Shown here: one piece after another, positions 39,001-49,582 of the stretch
Position numbering within the stretch: position 1 is the first letter of the stretch
How the letters are laid out: each line of letters opens with the position of its first letter
DNA from: an uncultured Acetobacteraceae bacterium
GTDB taxonomy: Bacteria; Pseudomonadota; Alphaproteobacteria; Acetobacterales; Acetobacteraceae
Direction of reading: 5' to 3'
DNA: 64,000 nt
Assembly (NCBI GenBank): GCA_946476985.1
Contig: CAMKWS010000002.1
Span: forward strand, 57,958-121,957
Notes under the pieces: generated by a model
Databases searched by the model: none
Told to the model about the DNA's origin: nothing
The model's input: the letters and a program-made list of their open reading frames with translations, nothing else
Program-made: the position numbers and the translations under genes

Positions 39001-40101
39001 ATGTCTGATACCACTCGCTTTACACCTTTACTTGCAATTGAAACCTCTTGTGACGACACCGCCTGCGCCGTGTTGGATCACAATGGAGCAATTCTTGGGG
39101 AGAGTGTCCTCTCACAAGAAAGCCACGCTGCCCTCGGTGGCGTTGTGCCTGAAATCGCCGCACGGGCGCATTTAGAGGCTCTTCCCAACTTGGTAGATCT
39201 TACATTACAACGCGCAGGCCTAACGCTTAGCGATATTGCCCTTTTTGCAGCAACCACTGGCCCCGGGCTCATTGGCGGGCTGATTGTTGGCAGTTCCTAT
39301 GCAAAAGGACTCGCAATGGCATGTCAGAAACCTTTTATGGGCATTAACCATATTGAGGGCCATATCCTCACCCCCCGCCTACCCTCTGCTGTAGCCGATG
39401 GTGAAGCCCCTCTTAACTTCCCCTATCTGGCACTACTCGTCTCCGGCGGGCATTGCCAATGTATTACAGTAGAAGATACAGGCCGCTATCAACGCCTCGG
39501 GGGCACAATTGACGATTCTGCTGGGGAGGCATTTGATAAAGTCGCTAAAATGCTTGGCCTCGGCTGGCCCGGAGGCCCCGCATTAGAGGCTCTCGCTCTT
39601 AAAGGCGACCCCAAAGCCTATACGCTGCCCCGCCCCTTAAAGGGACGCCCCGGCTGCGACTTCTCCTTCTCTGGCCTGAAAACGGCTGTAGCCCGCTTAA
39701 TTGAGCCTTACGGCAAAGCTGCCCTGCCTCACCAAGTGGCCGCAGATTTAGCTGCCTCCTTCCAACAAGCCGTTGCTGATGTCATGGCAGATAGAGTGGT
39801 ACATGCGCTTGCTATGTCGCCCCATGTAACCTCTCTTGTCGTTGCGGGAGGGGTGGCCGCCAATAAAACACTCCGCCACCGTCTTGAGCAAATTGCCGAG
39901 CAACATAATATATCCTTCCTCGCCCCCCCCATCCGACTTTGCACAGATAATGCCGTGATGATTGGTTGGGCCGCCTTAGAGCGATTGCAACAAGGGGAAG
40001 AGCCTGATGATATTCATCTTGCCCCGCGCCCCCGCTGGCCGCTAAGCGAGAGAACACCCTATACGGCATTAAAAACCACACCAACGGAGACCCCCGCATG
40101 A
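39001..40101 (+). CDS. tsaD: tRNA N6-threonylcarbamoyladenosine transferase TsaD
   Basis: Catalytic subunit for the universal t6A37 tRNA modification. 366 residues. N-terminal LLAIETSCDDTACAVLD and the metal-binding GINHIEGHIL are conserved. The nucleotide-site patterns GGTIDDSAGEAFDKVAKML and VVAGGVAANKTLR are present. I choose the ATG at 39001; 13 more codons are open upstream but do not match the family start. gpsA follows with an ATGA overlap. Confidence 0.97.
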   Translation: MSDTTRFTPLLAIETSCDDTACAVLDHNGAILGESVLSQESHAALGGVVPEIAARAHLEALPNLVDLTLQRAGLTLSDIALFAATTGPGLIGGLIVGSSYAKGLAMACQKPFMGINHIEGHILTPRLPSAVADGEAPLNFPYLALLVSGGHCQCITVEDTGRYQRLGGTIDDSAGEAFDKVAKMLGLGWPGGPALEALALKGDPKAYTLPRPLKGRPGCDFSFSGLKTAVARLIEPYGKAALPHQVAADLAASFQQAVADVMADRVVHALAMSPHVTSLVVAGGVAANKTLRHRLEQIAEQHNISFLAPPIRLCTDNAVMIGWAALERLQQGEEPDDIHLAPRPRWPLSERTPYTALKTTPTETPA

Positions 40102-41072
40102 CCACCGCACGCCCCCACATTGCCGTTATTGGCGCCGGCGCTTGGGGAATTGCCCTTGCATGTAGTCTCTCCCGCATTGCCCATGTGCAGTTATGGACAC
40201 GCACCCCTGTCCCCCCCGGCACGCGCAATATGCCGCACCTCCCACAAATAACCCTTCCTCAAAATATTGAGGTCACTCACGAACTCCCTCATGAAGCCGA
40301 TATCGTGCTGCTTGTCGTACCCACACAAGGGTTGCGTGATACCACCCTCGCCCTCCAAAAACGCCTAAAAGCAGATGTTCCCGTTGTGACCTGCTGTAAA
40401 GGTATGGAGAAAGGTACCTTCCTCCTGCCCTTAGAGGTCTTGGAGCAAACCATGCCCGGCCGCCCCGCAGCTGTTCTCTCCGGTCCTAACTTTGCCATTG
40501 AAGTGGCTCAGGGCATGCCCGCAGCAGCAACATTAGCCGCACGTGATCTCAATTTTGTTGAAGACCTAACAAAACGTCTCACCACCCCAACCTTGCGGCT
40601 TTATGCCAGCACAGACCCTCTTGGCGTCCAACTTGCGGGGGCTGCTAAGAATGTAATCGCCATCGGGGCTGGCATTAGCGTAGGGGCTGGCATGGGTGAG
40701 AATGCGCGTGCGGCTGTCATCACCCGCTCCCTTGCTGAAACAGCCCGACTAGTCGAAGCTATGGGCGGTGAAGGCCGCACTATGTATGGCTTAGCTGGTA
40801 TGGGCGATCTAATCCTTACAGCAACAGGAGCCGGCTCTCGTAATTACAGCCTCGGGGTTGCAATGGGTGAAGGGCAAAATATTGATGATATCCTCGCCCA
40901 ACGTAACACAGTGGCAGAAGGCGTACTTACAGCCCCTACCCTCCGTGAGCTTGGACAACGTTTCGGGATTGAAACGCCTATTATCAATGTCATCACGCGT
41001 CTTCTTTCTGGCGAACTAACCCCCCACCAAGCACGCGATGAATTGCTCGACCGTCCTCCTCGCTTTGAATAG
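40098..41072 (+). CDS. gpsA: Glycerol-3-phosphate dehydrogenase [NAD(P)+]
   Basis: Makes sn-glycerol-3-phosphate for phospholipids. 324 residues. Rossmann motif IGAGAWGIALACSLSR at the N terminus; LSGPNFAIEVAQGMPAA in the middle; the catalytic Lys is in GAAKNVIAIGAGISVG. The C-terminal domain has GLAGMGDLILTATG. It is translationally coupled to tsaD, the usual alphaproteobacterial pair. Confidence 0.97.
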   Translation: MTTARPHIAVIGAGAWGIALACSLSRIAHVQLWTRTPVPPGTRNMPHLPQITLPQNIEVTHELPHEADIVLLVVPTQGLRDTTLALQKRLKADVPVVTCCKGMEKGTFLLPLEVLEQTMPGRPAAVLSGPNFAIEVAQGMPAAATLAARDLNFVEDLTKRLTTPTLRLYASTDPLGVQLAGAAKNVIAIGAGISVGAGMGENARAAVITRSLAETARLVEAMGGEGRTMYGLAGMGDLILTATGAGSRNYSLGVAMGEGQNIDDILAQRNTVAEGVLTAPTLRELGQRFGIETPIINVITRLLSGELTPHQARDELLDRPPRFE

Positions 41073-41143
41073 AGCATCGCTTCATACCCTGCTCTATCCA
41101 CAGCTGTCTTTCCCTGCGCCATTCCCCTAAGGATAATAGCCAC

Positions 41144-41638
41144 ATGACCACTCTTTATGATTTCCATCTACCTGCCTTAGAGGGTGGCGACATTGACCTC
41201 TCCCAATGGCGTGGGCGACCTGTGCTTATCGTGAATACAGCATCAGAATGTGGGTTCACACCACAATATGAGGGGCTACAACATCTCTGGCGCACTATGG
41301 GCGCATTGCCAGATGGTCTCGTCATCCTCGGGGTGCCTAGCAATGACTTTGGCGAGCAAGAGCCTGGCGATTCTGCCCAAATCAAACAATTCTGCCAACG
41401 CCGTTATGACGTGAGCTTCCCTCTCGCTGCGCGTAGCCATGTTCGTGGCCCACACGCAATCCCGCTCTTTAAATGGCTCGCACAAGAGGGGGGATTTTTC
41501 TCTCGTCCACGATGGAATTTTTACAAATATCTTATTGATAGAGACGGCAAGCTACATCGTTGGTTTACGCCGCTAACGCGCCCGGATTCATCTCGCCTAC
41601 TTTCAGAAATCCAGCGTATCAGCACGCATCAATCCTAA
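41144..41638 (+). CDS. Glutathione peroxidase family (thioredoxin-type)
   Basis: Cytosolic peroxidase of 164 residues. The peroxidatic Cys is in VNTASECGFTPQYEGLQ. The catalytic Gln is in DFGEQEPG, and the Trp-Asn pair is in PRWNFYKYL. A second Cys in KQFCQRRYDVSFP matches the resolving Cys of non-selenium, thioredoxin-dependent members. AAGGATAATAGCC precedes the ATG. murJ starts 10 bp after the stop. Confidence 0.92.
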   Translation: MTTLYDFHLPALEGGDIDLSQWRGRPVLIVNTASECGFTPQYEGLQHLWRTMGALPDGLVILGVPSNDFGEQEPGDSAQIKQFCQRRYDVSFPLAARSHVRGPHAIPLFKWLAQEGGFFSRPRWNFYKYLIDRDGKLHRWFTPLTRPDSSRLLSEIQRISTHQS

Positions 41639-41647
41639 GATAACTTT

Positions 41648-43204
41648 ATGCTGCGAAACCTTCTCACCGTTGGCGGCTGGACCATGCTCTCCCGCCTACT
41701 TGGCCTCGTGCGGGACCAACTATTAGCCAGCCTACTCGGGGCAGGCCCCGTGCAAGACGCTTACCAAATTGCCTTCCGCCTCCCTAACATGTTCCGTCGT
41801 CTTTTTGGTGAAGGTGCACTGAACGCAGCATTTGTTCCCCTCTTCACCTCGCGATATGAAGAACAAGGCCGCCACGACGCTCTGCTCCTTGCCAGCAGAG
41901 CCTTCTCTCTTTTGCTCTTATGGCTGGCCTTCCTCACTATTCTAGCTGAAATCTGCATGCCATGGGTCATCACACTCATCGCCCCAGGGTTTCATGACCA
42001 TCTTACTGGTCGCTTTACCCTTGCGGTACAGCTTACCCGCATCACCATGCCTTATACCGTCCTGATTTGCGGGGCAGCCTTAATTGCGGGGATTTTGAAC
42101 GCACGCAGCCATTTTACGGCCGCTTCTGCCGCTTATATTTCCTTTAATGTTGTCGGTATTATCGCTATCCTCACGGGGGCTTATCTCGGCCATGCCATGG
42201 TCGCTCCTGCAAGTGCATGGGGCATTACAATCTCAGGTATTGTACAACTGGGAAGCTTACTATGGGCCGCTCGAAAAGCAGGCCTTGCCCCTTCTTTCGC
42301 AAAACCGACCTTAACGAGTGATATTCGCCTTCTCATCCGCCGTATGATCCCAGGCCTTATTGGATCTGGCGTAACGCAAATTAACCTAACAATTGATACC
42401 ATCATCGCCACATTATTGCCGACAGGCTCCATCTCATGGCTTTATTTTGCAGACCGTGTAAACCAGCTCCCCCTCGGCGTGCTTGGCGCGGCGTTAGGGA
42501 CAACATTACTCCCCCTTTTCACCCGTCATATTACCGCCAATGATCGCTCCGCTTTGCAAGCCAGCCTCAATAGAGCTCTTGATTATGCCTTATTGATGAC
42601 ACTGCCCGCAGCTATCGGCCTCTTTACACTTGCTCCAGCCATTATGGGAACATTATTTGGTTATGGGCATTTTGGCTTATCTGATGTTTATCACTCAGCA
42701 GCCGCCTTGCGTGTTTATGCCCTTGGCTTACCAGCATTTATCATCATTAAATTACTTGCCCCTGCTTTCTTCGCTGAGGGTGATACATCTACACCTGTTC
42801 GTATCGGCTTTGTAACATTAGGGATCAATCTTGCCCTTAACCTGTTACTTTATCGCTCTCTTGCTTATATCGCCCCCCCACTAGCCAGCACATTAGCCGC
42901 CTTTGTAAATATGATCGCTCTAGGCTGGCTTCTTTACAAACGGGCCTCATTTCATCCCACAAAGATGAGCCTATTCCGCGCTACAAAGATCGTTTGTGCA
43001 GCCTCTATCATGGGCGGATGGGCGTGGGGGACTTACATTCTGTTTGCTCCAACATTGCCCCAATGGCACAGCATCCCACGTCTACTCGCACTGAGCGGCC
43101 TCATCTTCTCTAGTGCAGGGCTTTATGCCGTATTGCTCATTTTGTTGAAAATTATCAGCCCAACAGAGCTCCGCACCCGTATAAAGCAGCGCTTTCAAAG
43201 ATAG
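41648..43204 (+). CDS. murJ: Lipid II flippase MurJ
   Basis: Flips the peptidoglycan precursor lipid II across the inner membrane. 518 residues with about 14 hydrophobic segments. The N-terminal TMLSRLLGLVRDQLLASLLG and FRLPNMFRRLFGEGALNAAF are the MviN/MurJ signature. The essential Arg residues of the central cavity are in these blocks. It starts just after the peroxidase gene. Confidence 0.96.
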   Translation: MLRNLLTVGGWTMLSRLLGLVRDQLLASLLGAGPVQDAYQIAFRLPNMFRRLFGEGALNAAFVPLFTSRYEEQGRHDALLLASRAFSLLLLWLAFLTILAEICMPWVITLIAPGFHDHLTGRFTLAVQLTRITMPYTVLICGAALIAGILNARSHFTAASAAYISFNVVGIIAILTGAYLGHAMVAPASAWGITISGIVQLGSLLWAARKAGLAPSFAKPTLTSDIRLLIRRMIPGLIGSGVTQINLTIDTIIATLLPTGSISWLYFADRVNQLPLGVLGAALGTTLLPLFTRHITANDRSALQASLNRALDYALLMTLPAAIGLFTLAPAIMGTLFGYGHFGLSDVYHSAAALRVYALGLPAFIIIKLLAPAFFAEGDTSTPVRIGFVTLGINLALNLLLYRSLAYIAPPLASTLAAFVNMIALGWLLYKRASFHPTKMSLFRATKIVCAASIMGGWAWGTYILFAPTLPQWHSIPRLLALSGLIFSSAGLYAVLLILLKIISPTELRTRIKQRFQR

Positions 43205-43281
43205 TCTTCCTTACCGAATGTGTGGAAGAATACATCTCCCACACACCCGCAACTAAGGTCAGCGCTGTGTTAGGCTCTACA

Positions 43282-43749
43282 TTAAAGATATGTTTCTAAA
43301 AGCTGAGTTACAGACTCAAGCTTTGCCTGATCATCTTCTGAAAAACGATCTTTCACCGGGCTATCAATATCCAACACGCCATAAACCTCTCCATTTTTGA
43401 AGATAGGCACGACAATCTCAGAGGCTGAAGCGCCATCACATGCAATATGCCCAGGGAAGGCGTGAACATCTGCCACACATTGGGTTTTTGCTTCTGCAAC
43501 GGCTGTCCCACACACACCTTTTCCTACAGCAATCCGCGTGCAAGCCACGCGCCCTTGGAAAGGCCCTAGAACAAGCTCACCTTCTTTCATAAGGTAAAAA
43601 CCAACCCAATTTACTTCGGCTAAAGCCTCATAAAGCAATGCGGCTAAATTAGCCAAATTAGCAATTTCATCACGCTCAGTCTCAAGAAGGCCCTGCGCCA
43701 TCGGCAGAACATCTTCAAACATAATATGATTTTCCGGTGCAGTACTCAT
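43282..43749 (-). CDS. msrC: Free methionine-(R)-sulfoxide reductase (GAF domain)
   Basis: Reduces free Met-R-sulfoxide. About 155 residues, a single GAF domain. The three redox cysteines fall in QGRVACTRIAVGKGVCGTAV and FPGHIACDGASASEIVVPI. NWVGFYLMKEGELVLGPFQG is typical of this family. The start at 43749 (MSTAPENH) is chosen over an ATG 12 codons upstream. It is near the glutathione peroxidase, so both serve oxidative-stress defence. Confidence 0.9.
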   Translation of the reverse strand: MSTAPENHIMFEDVLPMAQGLLETERDEIANLANLAALLYEALAEVNWVGFYLMKEGELVLGPFQGRVACTRIAVGKGVCGTAVAEAKTQCVADVHAFPGHIACDGASASEIVVPIFKNGEVYGVLDIDSPVKDRFSEDDQAKLESVTQLLETYL

Positions 43750-43931
43750 ACACACACCATGCCGCCCATCTACACCCCATGACAAGAGTGTGAAGATGAT
43801 AACGGCAATTTAATTATGTCATTTTTCCACCATTTTTATAGTGAAATGATAGTGCGTTATGGTTTAAAGTCCTGTTAATCTCACCTAGCCTCATACACTG
43901 TCTACAATCTTAACAGGTTTCGTTTTTCTGC

Positions 43932-46673
43932 ATGGTTGATCTCAAACCCTCTGTCCCTCCCATTCCCCCACAAAATTCGGGGAAGGTCACACCGACCATG
44001 GAACAGTGGTTTGCGCTCAAGCACCAAGAGCCTGAGGCGTTACTCTTCTTCCGTATGGGGGATTTCTACGAGCTCTTTTTTGGCGACGCACACGCCGCTG
44101 CTTTGGCGCTAGATATTACCCTCACACAACGCGGCACTCATGATGGCCAGCCCATCCCCATGTGTGGGGTGCCGGTTGGAACAGCTCAAGTCTATCTCTC
44201 TCGCCTTATTCGTCGCGGTTTCCGTGTTGCCGTTGCAGAGCAGACAGAAACACCTAAAAAGGGCCAGAAAGGCCCGCTCCGCCGCGAAATTGTTCGTGTT
44301 ATTACACCTGGTACCCTCACCGAGGATGAACTCTTAGAAGCAGGTCGTGCTAATACATTACTTGCCCTTAGCACCGGCCCTAAACGCTCAAAAGATATAT
44401 TAGGTGCGGCATGGATCGATATCTCTACTGGCACATTAGAGATGCTGTCTCTCACCGCTGCAACCTTGCCAGAACTCCTTGCCCGGCTCTCTCCCTCGGA
44501 AATATTATCCGACCCAGCTCTTGTCCCTGCCGACTATATAAATCGTGTCACTCCCTCCACAGCACGCCCCAAAAAAGACGCCGCAGAACAAACTATTGCT
44601 ACAGCCTATAATGTTGCCCAACTGGATGCTCTTGGCTGTTTTTCTGATGAGCAAGTCATCGCCTGTGCAATTTTGCTATCCTACGTGCGCCGTAGCCAAG
44701 CGGGCCGTCTTCCCCGCCTTGCCCCACCTATTGACCACGGCTTAGAAAATATCATGGGGTTAGACCCCGCAACACGCCACAGCTTAGATATTCTATATTG
44801 CCGTGACGGGAGTACACAACATACACTCTTTAACAGCGTAAACCACACGGTCACAGCGGCAGGAACACGCCTTTTAGCACAATGGGTTAACACCCCTAGC
44901 ACGAGCTTATCTCTCATCACACAGCGGCAAGAGGGATGGACATGGCTCTCTGAACAATCACAAACCGCTGAGAAACTCCGCCAAATTCTAAAAAATGCAC
45001 CAGATTCTGCCCGTGCCTTAGGGCGTATCTCTAGCGGTCGCCCTCTCCCACGAGACCTCGCCGCCATACGAGATACATTGCGTGCGGCAGACCAAATTAC
45101 CGACATATTAAGTGCCCTTACTAAGCAGCATATGCCACAGCGTATTCGTCATGTCGGTGCCTGCCTTTGTAGTCGTGCAGATGCCCTTTTAGAACGCCTT
45201 ACAGCAGCGCTAAATACCGAACTTCCCGTTAAGATTGAAGATGGCGGCGTTATTGCTCCCGGCTTTGATGCTGAACTAGACCAGCAACGTGAACTCCGTG
45301 ACAATAGCCGTCGCCTCATTGCGCAGCTACAGGTACGTCTTGCTGAACATTATGAAATTGCAAATCTACGTATTCGCCATCACAACCAACTCGGCTATGT
45401 TATTGAGGTACCCGCTGCGGCAGGGCGTTCCCTTCGCCAAAATGAGGAACTTAGCCTTCGCCAGGGCACAGCAAGCCTGACCCGCTTCTCTAATGAAGAA
45501 CTCTCTTCCCTCAACCAAGCCATTTTAGAAGCCTCTGAAAAAGCATCTCAGCTAGAACGGCACCTCTTTGCTGACCTTGCCCAACACATCCTCAACACCC
45601 CCGCGCTGGATGAAATTGGCCTCGCCCTCGCCGAACTAGATGCCCTTCTATCCTGCACAACCTTAATGGGGAAAGGCACATGGTGCTGCCCCACCATCAC
45701 AGAAGGGCAAGATTTTACATTGCAAGCTTGTCGCCACCCTGTGGTTGAGGCTGCTATGATGGCACACAGCACAAACCATGCAACTTTTATTGCTAATGAT
45801 TGTGCACTCCCTCCCAACAAACATGCTATTTTGCTCACCGGTCCCAATATGGCGGGGAAATCTACCTTCCTGCGTCAAAATGCTCTCGCGGTTATTTTAG
45901 CCCAAGCTGGCCTACCTATCCCTGCTCATTCTGCAACCATCGGCATTGTGGACCGTCTCTTTTCGCGTGTTGGTGCAGCAGATGACCTCGCCCGGGGGCG
46001 CTCTACCTTTATGGTAGAAATGACAGAGACAGCCGCAATCCTTAACCAAGCTGGGCCACGCTCCCTTGTCGTGGTAGATGAAATCGGCCGTGGCACTTCA
46101 ACGCTTGATGGTCTTTCCATCGCATGGGCAACGCTGGAGGCTCTCCATTCTCAATTACGTTGCCGCACTATTTTTGCCACGCATTTCCATGAACTTGGTG
46201 CCCTTCTAGGGCAACTTCCACGCCTTGCCGCCTACACAATGGCCGTTAAAGAGTGGAAAGGCGATGTTATCTTCCAGCACGAGGTAAAGCCTGGTCTTGC
46301 TCAAAAAAGCTGGGGATTACATGTAGCTCAATTAGCCGGCATCCCCTCAACTGTTCTCAAGCGAGCTAAAACACTTCTCGCACATCTGGAGGCCGAGCGA
46401 GCTCATAGTGATAAAAGCCCTCAACAGCTTCCCCTCTTTACCGACAAAACCCCTTCTGCCTCAGTGTCCTCTCTGGATACACGCCCACCACCCGACACAC
46501 ATATTGATCACGCCGCATTAGATGGTTTTAACGCCCTGCGCCGAGAATTAGATGGACTTGACCCTGATTCATTAACACCGCGCGATGCTCATACAGCCTT
46601 GTATCATTTAAAATCTGTCCTCAAAGACTATTCCGATATGGACATATCCTCTCTTGAGGGAGCGCGCTCATGA
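43932..46673 (+). CDS. mutS: DNA mismatch repair protein MutS
   Basis: Mismatch sensor ATPase of 913 residues. The mismatch-binding Phe-x-Glu lies in RMGDFYELFFGDA. Walker A is LLTGPNMAGKSTFLRQNALA and Walker B is LVVVDEIGRGTSTLDGLSIA. ATHFHELGALL follows. The C-terminal tail includes a tetramerisation-like segment. It overlaps glnD by ATGA. Confidence 0.98.
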   Translation: MVDLKPSVPPIPPQNSGKVTPTMEQWFALKHQEPEALLFFRMGDFYELFFGDAHAAALALDITLTQRGTHDGQPIPMCGVPVGTAQVYLSRLIRRGFRVAVAEQTETPKKGQKGPLRREIVRVITPGTLTEDELLEAGRANTLLALSTGPKRSKDILGAAWIDISTGTLEMLSLTAATLPELLARLSPSEILSDPALVPADYINRVTPSTARPKKDAAEQTIATAYNVAQLDALGCFSDEQVIACAILLSYVRRSQAGRLPRLAPPIDHGLENIMGLDPATRHSLDILYCRDGSTQHTLFNSVNHTVTAAGTRLLAQWVNTPSTSLSLITQRQEGWTWLSEQSQTAEKLRQILKNAPDSARALGRISSGRPLPRDLAAIRDTLRAADQITDILSALTKQHMPQRIRHVGACLCSRADALLERLTAALNTELPVKIEDGGVIAPGFDAELDQQRELRDNSRRLIAQLQVRLAEHYEIANLRIRHHNQLGYVIEVPAAAGRSLRQNEELSLRQGTASLTRFSNEELSSLNQAILEASEKASQLERHLFADLAQHILNTPALDEIGLALAELDALLSCTTLMGKGTWCCPTITEGQDFTLQACRHPVVEAAMMAHSTNHATFIANDCALPPNKHAILLTGPNMAGKSTFLRQNALAVILAQAGLPIPAHSATIGIVDRLFSRVGAADDLARGRSTFMVEMTETAAILNQAGPRSLVVVDEIGRGTSTLDGLSIAWATLEALHSQLRCRTIFATHFHELGALLGQLPRLAAYTMAVKEWKGDVIFQHEVKPGLAQKSWGLHVAQLAGIPSTVLKRAKTLLAHLEAERAHSDKSPQQLPLFTDKTPSASVSSLDTRPPPDTHIDHAALDGFNALRRELDGLDPDSLTPRDAHTALYHLKSVLKDYSDMDISSLEGARS

Positions 46674-49501
46674 CACACAGCAACTCTAACTCTATGGCTG
46701 TAAACGAAACCCCTAATATGTCTGTCTCACCTGTGCTTTCCTCTACCTCCAAGAGCTATGCCCCTCTGATTTCTCGCCAAGAGGCCCTGGAACGCTTACG
46801 GACAGAACTTGGTACCCAACGCGAACCTATTCGTATTGATTTTGAAAAGCGTAAAAAAAGCGGCGTAGAGACTGCCCGCAATCTCTCCTTGTTAATGGAT
46901 CATATCATTGAGGAGCTCGCTCGCTATGCCGGCTTGGCAGAGCTCCAAGCCACAAAAAATGGTGAGACATTCTGCTTATGTGCCACAGGCGGCTATGGTG
47001 CTGGGTTATTAGCCCCTTTTAGCGATGTAGATCTGCTCTTCCTCACAAAAGAAGCACCTTCTTCTAACCTGATTAAAACTATTGAATATATCCTCTATAC
47101 ATTATGGGATTTAGGCTTGCGTGTCGGCCATGCCACACGAACACTCACAGCCTGTCTGGAAGCCGCCTCTACAGACCAAACCACCTGCACAGCTCTATTA
47201 GATATCCGCCCTCTTTACGGGGACACGTCTCTCGCCCTCGAACTACGCGAAGCAATGGAGGGCTACCTTAAAGGCCCCGCATTAGAGCAGTTCATCCACG
47301 GTGCCATTGCCCAGAGGGAGGAGCGGCATCACAGCTTTGGCGAAACCCCTTACCTTGTTGAGCCGCATATTAAAGAAGGCCAAGGCGGCTTGCGTGACCT
47401 TCAAGTTCTTAACTGGATAGGTCGTGCAGCGTTAGGCGGTGTTGTTCCTTCAGCATCTACCTCACATAAAACACATGGCCTTGCCCCCGTGTGTACACTC
47501 TTAGGTCTACTAACCCAGCGTGAAATTTGTCGCACACGTAATGTATGGAACTTCCTTTGGACAGTTCGGCTTCATCTGCATTACGTCACCGGTCGTAACG
47601 AAGAACGCTTAACATTTGATGTCCAGCCCATCATTGGGGCACGTATGCGCTATGGAAACCACGGCCATCAACGTGGCGTGGACCGCTTTATGAGACATCA
47701 CTTCCTCATGGCACGTGCGGTTATGCGCCTTACCCGTGTGCTGCAACCTGCCATCTTGCTACATCTAAATAATCAACTTGCACAACGCCCTCCTAAAGTA
47801 GAAAGTGGACCAGAGGCCTTTCAGACAATTGATGGCTGTCTTAGCCTAAAAAACCCGCTATCTCTGGTGCGTGAGCCCATTACGATCCTGCGTTTTTTAG
47901 ATTGTGCACGCCGCCATCAATTGCCGCTCCATCCTGCGGCTATGCAACAGCTCATTCGCTTTGAGCGCCATAGTGCAACACTGCAGCATAATGAAGAGGC
48001 CGCAGACCTTTTTATTAAGCTCCTATGCGATCCCGTGGATGAAGATACGGCTCATACGCCTTCTCATTCTGCGTCATTACCGCATAAAGCCCCACGTATT
48101 TTCTGGCTACCGATCTTAAATGAAGCGGGCCTCCTCTCTCATTTTCTGCCCGGTTGGTCTCGTATTTTGGGGCGCACCCAATTCGATGGATATCACCTAT
48201 ATAGCGTTGATGCTCATACGCTTGAATCCTTACGTATCCTCAACCAGATCGAACATGGCAAAATGGCAGATGAAATCCCTCTCGCCTATCGCCTTGCCCG
48301 TACATTGAGTGAACGCCCCATCCTTTATCTTGCCACCTTACTACATGATATTGGTAAAGGCCGTGGGGGAGACCATTCAGAAATTGGCTCTACCATTGCG
48401 ACACGCATTTGCCAGCAACTTGGCTTCTCTGCGAGCGATGCCGACACGGTTTCATGGCTGGTACTACATCATTTACTTCTCTCACGCACTGCCTTCAGCC
48501 GTGATATTGATGACCCACAAACTATTTTAGACCTCGCAGACACTATCCAATCTCCTAAAAGACTACGCCTCCTCTTACTACTCACAATCGCTGACATTCG
48601 CGCAGTTGGCCCCCGTGCGTGGAACGCATGGAAAGCAACATTGCTTGATCGCCTCTATACACGTATTGCCGATGTGCTTGAGGGCGGCTTACAAGCCCAG
48701 GAGCATGATGAGCGTGTTGAACAATGTAAAAAGCTTGTCCAGCAAGTCCTCTCCACCGAAATGGCTGATGATGATATTCGCTACTTCATGGAACTGGGCC
48801 GGGCGGGCTACTGGCTTGCGTTTGACGCCCAAAGCCACCTCCGCCACGCAACACTTATTTCAGAACACCGCAAAGCAGGCGATGATGATGCCATTATCAT
48901 TGATATCAGCCCTCTTCCATCTAGGGCGATTACAGAGCTAACCGTTTTCTGTAAGGACCAACCGGGATTATTCTCACGCATTACCGGTGCCCTCGCCTTA
49001 TGTGGAGCTTCCATTGCTGATGCTCGTATCCACACCCTTAACCACGGCAAGGTATTAGATAGCTTCTGGTTCCAAGACCCTTATGGTGAGGCCTTTAGCG
49101 AGCCAGAACATCTGGAACGGTTACAAGCGACTATCCTCAATGTTCTTAACGGAGAGATCGATCTTGATAAAACACTTAGCGATGCCAGATTTCCTCTGCC
49201 GCGGCGGCTTGAAGCACTCCATATCCCTTCACGGGTGATTATTGATAATAACGCCTCTGAGCAGCATAGCATTATTGAGGTTAATGGCCGCGACAGACCT
49301 GCTCTGCTTCACAATATCACAGCAACTCTGAGCCGTATGAAACTGCACATCTCCTCAGCACATATTATGACCTATGGGCTTAGAGCTGTAGATGTCTTTT
49401 ATGTTTCCACGGCCGAGGGAACTAAAATTACAGACCCACACCATAAACAAGCGCTTCAAGCCGCCTTGCTTGATACGCTGAAACATACAGAAGCTTCTTA
49501 A
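46670..49501 (+). CDS. glnD: [Protein-PII] uridylyltransferase/uridylyl-removing enzyme
   Basis: Nitrogen-status sensor that modifies PII. 943 residues. The nucleotidyltransferase motif is GGYGAGLLAPFSDVDLLFL near residue 105. The HD-domain motif is LLHDIGKGRGGDHSEIG near residue 560. Two ACT domains occupy the C terminus, with CKDQPGLFSRITGAL and NGRDRPALLHNITATL. It is coupled to mutS, a pairing seen in other alphaproteobacteria. Confidence 0.97.
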   Translation: MTHSNSNSMAVNETPNMSVSPVLSSTSKSYAPLISRQEALERLRTELGTQREPIRIDFEKRKKSGVETARNLSLLMDHIIEELARYAGLAELQATKNGETFCLCATGGYGAGLLAPFSDVDLLFLTKEAPSSNLIKTIEYILYTLWDLGLRVGHATRTLTACLEAASTDQTTCTALLDIRPLYGDTSLALELREAMEGYLKGPALEQFIHGAIAQREERHHSFGETPYLVEPHIKEGQGGLRDLQVLNWIGRAALGGVVPSASTSHKTHGLAPVCTLLGLLTQREICRTRNVWNFLWTVRLHLHYVTGRNEERLTFDVQPIIGARMRYGNHGHQRGVDRFMRHHFLMARAVMRLTRVLQPAILLHLNNQLAQRPPKVESGPEAFQTIDGCLSLKNPLSLVREPITILRFLDCARRHQLPLHPAAMQQLIRFERHSATLQHNEEAADLFIKLLCDPVDEDTAHTPSHSASLPHKAPRIFWLPILNEAGLLSHFLPGWSRILGRTQFDGYHLYSVDAHTLESLRILNQIEHGKMADEIPLAYRLARTLSERPILYLATLLHDIGKGRGGDHSEIGSTIATRICQQLGFSASDADTVSWLVLHHLLLSRTAFSRDIDDPQTILDLADTIQSPKRLRLLLLLTIADIRAVGPRAWNAWKATLLDRLYTRIADVLEGGLQAQEHDERVEQCKKLVQQVLSTEMADDDIRYFMELGRAGYWLAFDAQSHLRHATLISEHRKAGDDDAIIIDISPLPSRAITELTVFCKDQPGLFSRITGALALCGASIADARIHTLNHGKVLDSFWFQDPYGEAFSEPEHLERLQATILNVLNGEIDLDKTLSDARFPLPRRLEALHIPSRVIIDNNASEQHSIIEVNGRDRPALLHNITATLSRMKLHISSAHIMTYGLRAVDVFYVSTAEGTKITDPHHKQALQAALLDTLKHTEAS

Positions 49502-49527
49502 AACCATTTTAGATCTTTCCATTACGA

Positions 49528-49555
49528 AAAGGGCCTCCCATATGAGAGGCCCTTT
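49528..49555. terminator. Bidirectional terminator between glnD and the siderophore receptor
   Basis: Perfect 10-bp stem AAAGGGCCTC (49528-49537) / GAGGCCCTTT (49546-49555), with five T in a row from 49553 on the plus strand. It lies between two convergent genes. Confidence 0.85.
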
Positions 49556-49582
49556 TTGCATGGAACATACATCCAGCTAATA

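Noticed and set aside
43205..43281. Hairpin TGTGTGG...CCCACACA after murJ
   Set aside because: The stem is interrupted and there is no T run; too weak to call a terminator.
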